NCBI GenBank assembly: GCA_905221605.1
Contig: CAJNDS010000491.1
Coordinates: forward strand, 744,001 to 808,000
Direction of reading: 5' to 3'
From: Symbiodinium natans
Taxonomy: Eukaryota; Sar; Dinophyceae; Suessiales; Symbiodiniaceae
DNA length: 64,000 nt
Shown here: positions 54,424 to 64,000 of the stretch, piece by piece
Layout of the letters: every line of letters begins with the position of its first letter
Position numbering within the stretch: position 1 is the first letter of the stretch
The notes under the pieces: model-generated
What the model was told of the DNA's origin: nothing
The model's database searches: none
What the model saw: only the letters and a program-made list of their open reading frames with translations
Made by a program: the position numbers and the translations under genes

Positions 54424-56200
54424 ATGAGTGAATGTCTGCACCTACTACATAAGCACCGAAACATGCATCCGTGCACACAGCTGCCACTGTCTGCATTGAA
54501 TTCCCGGACCGCAAAAGCTTGCGCTGGGCTCCTCACAAAATCCTGCGACTGCCATGCTCCTGGGCGGCCTTGGCGAGCTTCAATTTCTCATTTGCATTGA
54601 TGTGCCAAAAATTGTGAATTGTGGTCAAACACATGTTCCACAAGCTTCGCAGCACTGGCACAGAAAGCAGGCTGGTTGAACTCCTAATCTTTTTGAAGCC
54701 ACCGTCTCTGATTGTTTTTAAGCCTCAAAGCCTAAGGCTATGGAAAAAGATTCTCTTTATCTGATTCTGACATCAGCAGGCAGCCTCGCGCGAGAAAGAC
54801 TACAATCCAGCGATAACCCTAGTCGTGCATAACCCCTGTATGGCAGGCAGCAGCAGTAAACTACCTTGATTTGATTCTGAACTGTCTGCTACATTCACAC
54901 TCACCTGCATGTGTCAGACCCTTGCACCTGCTGCATCTCAAAACTGTTGGCCGTGCCCAGTTTGGTACGGCATGCCGCTTCATGGAGCAATCTCAGAATG
55001 AAGCAGCTGGCGATAGATTAGCAACGCAAAGGCTCGCAGCAAAGCTCCACACAGTCCCTGTTTTCAAAAACATCGCACTACAACAGCCAATGCGCAGTCG
55101 GTCAGAGTCAGCATCTGCAACTGCAAGGATCATTACTACACTGATCACTGCACGCCTGTGTGTCTGGCTTAGAGCAGCGAGTTGTACGAACCAAGAGCCA
55201 GTGACTAGGGCTGCAGGGCCAACACGCAGCAAACACACGCACGACCTACCGCAGAGAGATCACAGCAACGCATCGCGTGAAAGTCAGTGGGCCTGATCGA
55301 GGGAGCGCGATGAGCACCTGCCAGACATGAGAGGAGAGGGTCAACTGGCCACAAACACCAAACTCAATCAACGGCATGAGCGAGGACAGCCGGAAGCCCC
55401 CGCTTTTTCCCAGGCAAAGTGCAGGCAGGGGACTTTGACGGCACTCCTACATCTCCTACATCGGGGGGCTTGGTCGAGTGGGTGCCCTGAAAGCTTTCAC
55501 GCCAAAAACCCGTGCGTGCAATGGATCCCCTCGGCAATAGTCGAATCTATAGTTGTTAAAACAAACGCGGAGTTCATGGGCTTCGTGTCCTGCGCCTTGG
55601 CTTTCATCGTATTCATGGTTTTTGTGGCTTTCATCGCTGGCGAACGCTTCATATTCGAGCACAGAAAAGCAAGGCCAGCGACCGTGCGAGGAAGAACAAT
55701 TTATACGCAGCTGCTCATCACTGACAACGCACCTTCTTCGAAGTTGGATGGTATCTGATTGTCTTCAGTCCGCTCAACCTGTTTCTCGAAGAGCATGTTA
55801 CTTAACTGATCCTGCAGCAGCACTCCACTCAAGACCCACAGCCCACAAATTTGCCGAAAACACTTCAACGGGATGCCTGTCCCGCGTTGGTTTTCCTTGT
55901 TGGGGCTTGTGGTTTCTGTGACAAGGGTCTACAGTAAAAACACTAAGCCCTAATGGATGTGCTGTCCGCCTTTTCCAGGGGAGCAGATGTTGCACAAGCT
56001 TCTTTGCTGTAACCTTATAACAGCCCGTAAAAACCTTGCAGCAACCCTTAGAGTAGGACCCTAAAAGCACCCGCAAAAGGAACGGCATGGTAGGATCCCT
56101 GTACATGACCCGCAGGTTCGGAAAAAACCCTCAGGTTCAGGGTTTATGGTTAAATGGTTCTAAGCGGGCCTTGAACGATGTGTTGAGTGTGGGAGTTTGG
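54424..56200 (+). other. No firm gene; weak ORF with membrane segment at 55327-55758
   Basis: The frame ending at 55758 includes FMGFVSCALAFIVFMVFVAF, a plausible transmembrane helix, followed by a basic segment (EHRKARPATVRGR). Upstream residues look random, so only the 55550-55758 part might be an exon. Nothing else is supported in this stretch. Confidence 0.25.
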
Positions 56201-56217
56201 GGGGCTTCCACCTACTA

Positions 56218-56390
56218 CACGAGGAACACGTACCTACATACCTACATACCTACATACGTACATACATACAAACATTCATACATACTTACATTACCTACTT
56301 ACATACATACATTACATACCTACCTACATACCTACATACCTACCCACACATGTAAATGTGTACATACATTCGTACACACACATACGTACA
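56218..56390 (+). repeat. TACA/TACC tetranucleotide microsatellite
   Basis: Interrupted (CATA)n and (CCTA)n units, ending in CACACATACGTACACACC. Open frames through it (His/Thr/Tyr-rich) are artefacts. Confidence 0.9.
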
Positions 56391-56804
56391 CACCTGCTGG
56401 CTGTAGCCTGTTCCGTGTGCATGACTGTGTGCCTACCGACCAGGAGTCTTGCGCCAGGAGATAAGACCTCGAGGGTTTGTGATTTGGCATCAGATTGCTG
56501 CCCCTTGCATGCATGGACTGCGGTGATCGTGGAAGTGCACGTGTAGTGTGCTGAAGACAACCACCAATCCCGTCCTCTTCACGCAGATTGCAGCAACCGG
56601 GCACAACATGAAAGAGTTCTGCAACTTGCACGGGGGCCACGTAGTTCATGCCTTGTTGGCCAAGACGGCTAAATTACGCCGGAAGCTGCGTCATGGATGT
56701 CCAGGGTTTATATAGGGTTGGGGTTTTCATTCTTGCCAGTGTGTGAGTATCCAGGCAAACAGACAGCCCAGGGATCATTCAAAACAATGCCTTTGCATAC
56801 AGAA

Positions 56805-56910
56805 CGAGGGTTTAGGGTTTAGGGTCTAGGTTTTAGGGTGCTGTGAACCGAGGCCTGTTGTAAAAAAGGGTTTAGGGTTTAAGGGTTTAGGGTTTAGGGT
56901 TTAGGGAGGC
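56805..56910 (+). repeat. TTTAGGG block near the right end of the core
   Basis: GGGTTTAGGGTTTAGGGTCT, then GGGTTTAGGGTTTAAGGGTT to 56907, about 100 bases inside the right breakpoint. Confidence 0.85.
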
Positions 56911-57004
56911 GCTACGAAAGTTCCTGGAATTACAAAGATGTGAGCGCTGAGAAGCTGTCCGAAACCCTAGTCTATCAGTGCACTCCGAAACCATCCAGAA
57001 ACCC

Positions 57005-57097
57005 CGCCAACCAGCAATCGACATAAGAAGGAGAGTACGCTTACTGATCGCAAGCAGCAATCGACATAAGAAGGAGAGTACGCTTACTGATCGGTAG
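57005..57097. repeat. Inner edge of right arm: two 43-bp tandem units
   Basis: Read on the minus strand, GATCAGTAAGCGTACTCTCC-TTCTTATGTCGATTGCTG occurs twice in full. The left arm has a shortened first unit. Homology stops just after the second unit. Confidence 0.8.
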
Positions 57098-59103
57098 GCG
57101 CGCTCCCACAACCCCCGAGAGGACTCCCACAGCGCCCGAGAAAACTCCCCAAACCGGTCAGAGGACTCCCAAGCCCTGTCCGCGAACTCCCCAGAGCCCG
57201 AGCGAACTCCCTTGTCAAGACTAAGAAGTGAAGCTGGTGCTTGTTATCTTTAATGGGTCCTGAGCGAACTGCAAAAATTTCCTTCGGAACTCGAAAAGTT
57301 TCCGTCGAAACCATCCTTGCCTTGTTGTCGCCCCTAGCCTGGCTGTTGCCAAGATCTGGAGCCGAAGCGTTGGTTCATCACCTGAGCTGCTGTTGGTGAG
57401 GCTGCTGTTGGTGAGGTGCCGCAGCAAGGATTTGGACGTTTCAGGTTCGCAAGTTTTGGTTTGGATCATGCTTGCTCTTCTGCTGCTAACCAGAGCCTGC
57501 TGTCTGGAAGGTCGCAGGTCAGGAGGTTAGGTCTAGGGCCGGAGTGTTTTTGGGGTCTGTCCAGTCGTGAAATGCCTTGCGCCACGAAAGGAAAATTGCT
57601 ATTAATTATTCCTGGCTACTCCCAGGTTCCGTATGAATGAAGCCCACAACATGCATGCACCATTGTTGGAGACCCTGATCGCTGTGGTCCTTTCACACAA
57701 CCCGACTCCGGAAATGCATGAAATCTGCATCCATAAGCACTGAATGCCCATTGCAGGGCTGGGCTCACGGCGGCGAAGATGGCGTCAAGGAGGCTTGACC
57801 TGATTGGTCATTCATTCAGTACAGAAAGAGCGAGAATGATGCCAGTCAGTTCTTTGGCAAGAGGTTGAGTTGTAGCCCTTAGGGGTCTAGGGGTTAGGGT
57901 TGGGGGTTGAGGGTTTGACCTTGAACCTAACTAGCTGAAACCACAAGCTAGCCCACATTAAACCCTAAGCTCAGGAACTGGAACCGAGGACACCTCGGTG
58001 CCAGTTCCTTGCCTAAACCCAAGCCAAAACCTTTACCCTTAGGCTACACAGCTAACAAAACCACATTAAACCCTAAGCTCAGGAACTGGAACCGAGGGCA
58101 AGTTCCTTGCTGAGTAGATCGGGCTCAAAGGGTTTATGGCTTGGGGTTGAGGGGCTTGGGATGGTTTCGGGTCGAGGGTAAGGGCTTGGGCTTAGGGTTG
58201 ACGGGGTTTTGGTTCAGGGCGAGGGTTCGGCTTAGGGTTCGGGGCTTGGGGTTGTGGGAGATTTGAGAGCATGGCTTGAGCATGTGATTTCTGCATGGGA
58301 GTCCCGAATATTTTCCGGAACGGAACGCTACACCCATGACGTAAGGTTGATTAAACCCTCAACCCCGAACCTTAACCCCTTGCTTCCCTGAGCATAAGTT
58401 CTGGCAGCTCTTTTCCTCACAGAGAGCACTGCAAGATGTCCCACGCATAGGCCTTCCTATACATCCGCCAGACCCTTGGTAAGTGATTTCATCCAACCAT
58501 CTTGGGACAGAAACTGAGGAAACCTACTATGGAGACTTAATGACAAACGAAAGAAAGTGGTACTGAACAGACTCTAGAGGTTCTCTGCACTGGGCCGGGC
58601 GCGAGCGACCAGCTCTTCTGCTCGCCAAGCCGACATCTGGCAGACAAGAACATCGCTTCTTCACGCTTTGTGTTGCGTGGACTAAGAACCCTAAACCTTC
58701 AACCCCAAAGCCTGCTGCGATTTTCTTGAGATATGACACACGAAGTCCAATAAAATTCCCCATGCGCAAACGACACTCCGTGAAACTCCTCACCCTGCCT
58801 GGTGTGCCATGGAGAGGTAGAGCGTGGCAGCCAGGGCGCTCCGGTGCTTGCCGGCGACGCAAAAGAAAAGCACCTTCCCGCCGCGCTGTTCCACGCGACG
58901 AACCTCTCTGAACCTGAGTTCTCAATGTTAGGGACCCTGGTACATGCTACCCAACAAGTTGAAGTTAAAGGTTACCTACTCAGAATAAAGCGCCACTGAG
59001 GCAGACTGAGGCACACCTCAGTGGCATGCTTCTACACAATAAGGTTAAAGGTTACCTAGTCAGAAGAAGCTGCCACTGAGGCACACCTCAGTGGCATGCT
59101 TCC

Positions 59104-59104
<1 letters not shown>

Positions 59105-59146
<42 letters not shown>
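59105..59146. repeat. Poly-C tract (right arm)
   Basis: Forty-two C, partner of the 19-G tract at 24988 in the left arm, next to the TGCCACTGAGG-type hairpins (58994-59100). Confidence 0.9.
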
Positions 59147-62014
59147 ACCGAACCCTCATGAAGCAAAAGCCCAATGTTGCCTAAGCATAATGCAACCCAG
59201 AGGGACATCTGTACCTTATTATTAGGTTGATTTTTTAAAGGTGTTATATGTGATATCACTGTCCTGGGGGGGCTACAATGGCGTCACTCCGAGAAAGAGG
59301 CAACCGCAGTCTAAGGCTTAAGCTAGAAACTGACAGAGACAGACTGCCACCTTAGAAGAGCGGCACAGAGCGCCAGGCAGCCTGGAACGACGGCTTGTGC
59401 CCTATGTTCCTGAGACGGTGAGTCGCCCAGCACTTCACACCCTCCCATAATCAACTCAAAACTAGCCGACAAAAAAATATATTTATAATATCAAGGCCCA
59501 AGCAGCAGTTGGAGGGTGCCTTTCTCGGAAGTTGGCAAGCAGCGAACCCGAAGGTCAAAACCCTGGGTGTCTCTCTCCGTGCCAACGTAGATGTTTGGGG
59601 TGATCTCCTGAGTCATTTGGGATATCCCACACATAAGCCCCAGCCAAAAGTTTAGGTTTGTGTCCTGACCTCACTTCCATAGGTCTTTGACAACGACACA
59701 AAAAACAAACATGTTATGTTAAGTTATAGTAGCTGAGCTGCGCTGGCTGGCACCCTCTGATCATTGCCTGCCCAGCGGTCGGCGTCGGCATCCTCAGGCC
59801 ATGTAGTGAGAAACAATAATCGCTTCTTCACCCTAATATGCAAACTCCTGGACCAAAAAGATTTATGCTGATTCGGGCCCGCAGTTGGAAGTGCTTGTAC
59901 ATGCTAGGATTGCATGAGTTTTAATGGAACCAAGATTAGGCAGCGCTAGAGCAAAAGGACCATAACGGGTCGGGTGTAGGGTTTTCAGGCTTATAGGGCT
60001 TAGGAATTGGCAGGGTGGGGTCCAAGGCTATAATCATAATCTTTGTATGCCAAAAGTCGAAAGACTCCTCGGGCACAGGTGCCGCAGATGCCGCAGATGG
60101 CGCAGAAGGCGCAGATGGCGCAGATGGCGCAGATGGCCATGGCCTTGGCCGCTTCTTCGGCATGACCCGCGCCTGCAACAATGTGATCTTGCACGGACCC
60201 CTGAATGCTTCTAGCAAACTGCCACGGTGCACCTTTTAAACCCTCGTTCTATCAAGGAAACTTATAACCCTGTGGTGGCCTCGGGTTGCGGAGTCCTCGG
60301 AGGCGGACTCGGAGGCCGTGGCCTTGGCCGCTGCTTCTGCTTCGGCCTGACCCGCGCCTGCAACAATGTGATCTTGCACGGACCACTGAATGCTTCTAGC
60401 AAACTGCCACGATTCACCCTGCACCTTTAAACCCTCGTTCAATCAAGAAACTTAAAACCCTGTGGTGGCCTCGGGCTGCGGATGCGGACTCGGAGCTTCA
60501 GTAGCGGCAGCCTGGAGCTGAAGTGAAAAACTGGGATTATAGGGTTTAAGGTTTAAGGTTTAGCGGGGTAGACCCGTCTATCAGAGTGAGTTAAAACCTT
60601 AAAAACAGATTTGGCTTTCGTTGGTCGTTGTTTTACGAAAGCGATATTCCCCTCTTGTTTTTCCGTGCTTTCAATGAGAAAGCACATGTGAGGGATGCGC
60701 GCGCGCGCGCGCGCGCGCGCGCGCGCGCATCATGAATGCGTCAAGCTTTATAAGAGCGGGCTTACCGGTGATTTGTAGACTTAAGCGGGAACCCGGCTGC
60801 AGGCATTTCTGGGACTCACGTTTTTAACAAAGAGGGGTGTTTGCTTGAAGTTTTGGAGTGAAGTTTGATGGGCATGCGCATGATCCCGTTCTTGTATCGA
60901 GTGGGCTCGGGCGCTAGTGGTGACAAGAAGAAAATTTTTGGAATTGGGCGACATGATTGTACCTTCATCCGGCAAGTCATGTCGTGTTTGTTTTTTGGGG
61001 TTTAACTCAGATATTGATCATGGTCCACACAAAGAAATCAAAAACGATTCCTTTCTGAGAGCCATTCCTCCGGCACCGAAAAGTCTTCACCGTGGTGTCC
61101 AGCTTCATTGGGATAGCCATCAAGGGGCCCTCCGGCTCCAGATGAAGAAGCGGCAGCCTGAAGCTGAAGTGGGTTTAAGGTTTAAGGTATTGATCATGGC
61201 CCCACGCATAGAAACGTATCAGGATTGCTTTGTGAGAGGCCTCCTGGTGATGTCTCCTGGAGCTGTCTGACGAGGCAGCCTCGTCAGCAGCGCCAGGGCC
61301 TTATACTCTCAGGCATTGGGGTTACAGGGCAATTGACATTTAGACCGAACTGAAAACCATATAGTAAAAGAAAGCCTTGCTATGCGCAGACTCCTTGCTG
61401 GACTCCATCGCATCAGATGCCTGGCAACATAGGCCGGTGGGTCTATTACAAAGTTTCCTCAACCTGCTAGGCCCTAAACTTCAACCCCAACCCGATCAAG
61501 ACTTATCAATACCAAGCCACCTCCAGGCTCGCATGCCGGATCTCATCCTGAGCTGCGGTGCTGAAGGACCAAAAAAGGAAGGTGTTTGTGATGCTGGCTT
61601 CAGGTTTCGAACATAGAGGTCTTGAAGTTCGCTTCGTGTCCCAGGTACACACAAAACACCCTGCTAAAAGCGCAGAGTGTCTGTGATCTCGCCCACAGGA
61701 AGCGGAGCCCCCACGCCAGCGTGGACCCGGGCAGATTCAGTGACCTCGCGGTCTCCTCAGCTTTTGAACATGGAAGGCGGCAGGACTGTGGTTGTTGTAT
61801 GTTGTACGTTTGTGCGCGTGCCTTATGGATGGGCAGGGGACGACATGCATCGTTTGAGTGTTGGATGTGTTGTTCTGTTCCTTATTATGGTTTGCGACAT
61901 AATATACCCCAACACCCCATTCTAATTATTAAGGCCCCCTATAGTATAGTACCCTTATAGATCCCTTATAGTAGCCCTTTAAAGGACCCCTTGAAAGGAA
62001 CCACATGCTGTATT

Positions 62015-62149
62015 TTAGGCCAAGAAACGAGGCCTCGCCCTCAGGAGCTCTTTCCGCAGCTTCGACGGCGGTTTGTGAGGCAAACCAGCCGCGGCGCGCC
62101 GCTCCACCGTCTCCCTGACGAGCTGCTCGATGCGCTGTTCTTCCGCCAT
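62015..62149 (-). CDS. Small hypothetical ORF (44 aa), right-arm copy
   Basis: Identical 44-residue product to 21919-22053 on the opposite strand. Conservation reflects the recent duplication and is not independent evidence that it is coding. Confidence 0.35.
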   Translation of the reverse strand: MAEEQRIEQLVRETVERRAAAGLPHKPPSKLRKELLRARPRFLA

Positions 62150-62234
62150 GGCCCAGAGAGAGAGAGAGAGATAAAGAAAACAGAGAGATAGCAGAGAGAG
62201 AAGAGAGAACACAAAATAGAGAATATAGCCAGAG

Positions 62235-62284
<50 letters not shown>

Positions 62285-63139
62285 AAAAACAGATATAGCC
62301 AGAGAGAGAAGAGAGAGGGTTCAGGGTTTAGGGTTGAGGGTTTGTGAAGCCTACGGTTTAGGGTTCTGGCTTCAGGCGTTTAGGGTTTAGGGTTTAGGGA
62401 GGCTTACAGATTGGGGTTCAGTCGGGCTTGAGGGCTGATCCAAAGGTTTATTAAGCTCTGCAGAAAGCCTTGGTCATGAATTAAAGGCTAGGGTTTTGTA
62501 GGACTTAGGTGCAGTGGCGGAGGTGCTGGTTGCAGTGGCGGTGGTTGTGGCGGTCTATAATGCTCATTCAGGGGATTTTAGTAGCCTGGTGTAATGCTTA
62601 TCAAGCTGCAAGTGCTGCTAGTGGTGGATTGAATTCATGGTGTTGGGTCTTATTGGTGCTATTTGGGTGCTACTGAATTTGATGAATATCGGGATTGGGG
62701 GGTGCAGGGGCAAAAAGAAACTTGAGCACGTGATCATGAGCACGCCCCGAAGTTTGACAGTGGTCCAAGCAACAAAAAGCGCCGAAGCCAGAAACTATGA
62801 TGCAAGGTTCAGGGTTGAGGGTTTCAAGCAGATTTCCATGCCGTGAACCTCGAATCACACTTCTAGACGCCGGTCAACTTAAATCTGAACTAAGGGTGTG
62901 TTTGGCTTGGGTTTAGGTTTCCGTCTCAGGACTTGAATCAGTGGTTTCCCTTGCTTGTACTCCTGGAAAGCCACCAACCTCCCCCAGACCCCAGTAAGCA
63001 TTCCAGGAAGCCCCAAAAACCCTGAGCGCCCAGCAACTGCGATTGACAAGGCTGGACCCAGAGAAGAAGCAGGCCTGGGCCACTACCGACGCTTTCAGGC
63101 TGTGAGTTAGCTGTGTAGTCTAAGGGTAAATAAAGGTTT

Positions 63140-63660
63140 TGGCGTGGGCTTCGGGAAGGAACTGGCACCGAGGTGTCCTCGGTTCCAGTTCCTGAGCTTA
63201 GGGTGTAAAGGTTTTGGCTTGGGCTTGGGGACTCCCCCAAACCCCTAAACCCTAAAAACCCGTCAACCCTAAGCCCAAGCCCTTATCCTCGACCCGAAAC
63301 CCATCCCAAACCCCTCAGACCCTAAGCCATAAACCCTTTGAGCCCTATCTACTCAGGAAGGAACTGGCACCGAGGTGTCCTCGGTTCCATTTCCTGAGCT
63401 TAGGGTAGTTAGCTGTGTAGTCCAAGGGTAAAGGTTTTGGCTTGGGTTTAGGGAAGGGACTGGCACCGAGGTATCCTCTGTTCCAGTTCCTGAGCTTAAG
63501 CTTTAATGTGGGTTAGTTAGCTCTGTAGTCTAAGTAAGGGTAAAGGTTTTGGCTTGGGTTTAGGGAAGGAACTGGCACCGAGGTGTCCTCGGTTCCAGTT
63601 CCTGAGCTTAGGGTTTAATGTGGGTTAGTTAGCTGTGTAGTCTAAGGGTAAAGGTTTTAG
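63140..63660. repeat. Right-arm copy of the hairpin satellite array
   Basis: Reverse complement of 20400-20920, with hairpins near 63154, 63358, 63457 and 63567. Substitutions such as CTTCGGGAAGG for CTTAGGGAAGG separate it from the left copy. Confidence 0.85.
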
Positions 63661-64000
63661 AGATGTTAGGCTTCCCTAAACTTTCCTATCGCTGAGGCTG
63701 CAGCGTTGGAAAAGTCAACCAGCATCCTGGCCGGAAACAGTTCCCAACTCAGAGTGTCTTGCCAACCTTCAAAAGCTGCTGCAGGTTTATTCAGTTGCGC
63801 AGGTTTGTGCTGAGTTCATGATGCAATGCAAACTTGATCTGTGGTCTCAATCAAGCTCAAAAAGGTATGCGGACAGCGAATCATATGTATCAGGAACTAA
63901 CCCTGAAGCTGGAGCCCAGATGAGACAACACCCACTGCTATCGCACCCTTCCTGCAAAAGAAGAAGCTTCGGCTGGTGTGGGGACCCAGTGAACATTGTT

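Larger units (their letters stand above)
57005..64000. repeat. Right arm of giant inverted repeat (truncated by window end)
   Basis: Reverse-complement copy of 20061-27093. The inner edge is at 57005-57010 (CGCCAA, matching TTGGCG at 27088-27093); beyond it the two sides share nothing obvious. The arm is still matching at 64000, so its true length exceeds 7.0 kb and a second copy of the coiled-coil gene could lie just outside the window. Confidence 0.95.

Noticed and set aside
20061-64000. Inverted repeat as a simple fold-back assembly error
   Set aside because: The arms carry scattered substitutions and repeat-length differences and the core is unique, which a mirrored read would not give. 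It is still worth confirming with reads.

Overview
The window reads as nuclear DNA of a dinoflagellate. The evidence is: dispersed TTTAGGG/CCCTAAA (plant/alveolate-type telomeric) units across much of the non-coding DNA; a non-LTR retrotransposon with an APE-type endonuclease, a reverse transcriptase and C-terminal zinc fingers; small-exon genes whose introns mostly end AG before G and sometimes start GC; and long same-strand gene runs. The species cannot be fixed from sequence alone. No rRNA, tRNA, CRISPR array, prokaryotic operon or spliced-leader relic was recognised.

Layout. 1-11790 is degenerate interstitial telomere-like repeat whose strand orientation flips many times, with microsatellites and a short MITE-like inverted repeat. 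11790-16545 is a LINE-like element: a 1212-codon endonuclease/RT ORF, then a second ORF 20 bases downstream in another frame. 16545-18640 is repeat DNA with several hairpin families. 18644-19951 (minus) is a five-exon coiled-coil gene that can be modelled completely.

From about 20061 to the right end the window is a giant inverted repeat. The left arm (20061 or earlier to 27093) is nearly identical to the reverse complement of the right arm (57005 to beyond 64000). The arms are at least 7 kb and enclose a core of about 29.9 kb. The core opens with a two-exon tyrosine recombinase reading inward from the left breakpoint. It then holds mostly minus-strand genes: a lysine-rich protein (31345-30515), an acidic repeat protein made of reiterated exons (34714-32364), two long genes or one very long gene of unknown function (41126-34989), an unknown gene (44570-43258), a multi-exon dinoflagellate-type gene with a DGMDQ motif (49017-45960), and a C5-cytosine DNA methyltransferase with motifs I, II, IV, VI, VIII, IX and X in order (51322-49554). 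Plus-strand coding in the core is limited to the recombinase, an intronless ORF at 53932-54423 and weak candidates. The core also holds a foldback element with nested hairpins (41330-42490), two clusters of one roughly 145-bp tandem repeat, and long microsatellites inside introns.

Strongest observations: (1) a recombinase gene abutting the breakpoint of a large inverted repeat around a cargo-like core; (2) a second reading frame kept open across the whole RT ORF; (3) a family of short hairpins with a fixed GAGG-N3/4-CCTC centre and compensatory changes in the stems; (4) telomere-like CCCTAAA units lying in sense orientation inside introns. All gene models are read by eye; exon ends are stated as firm only where splice sites and codon phase agree.
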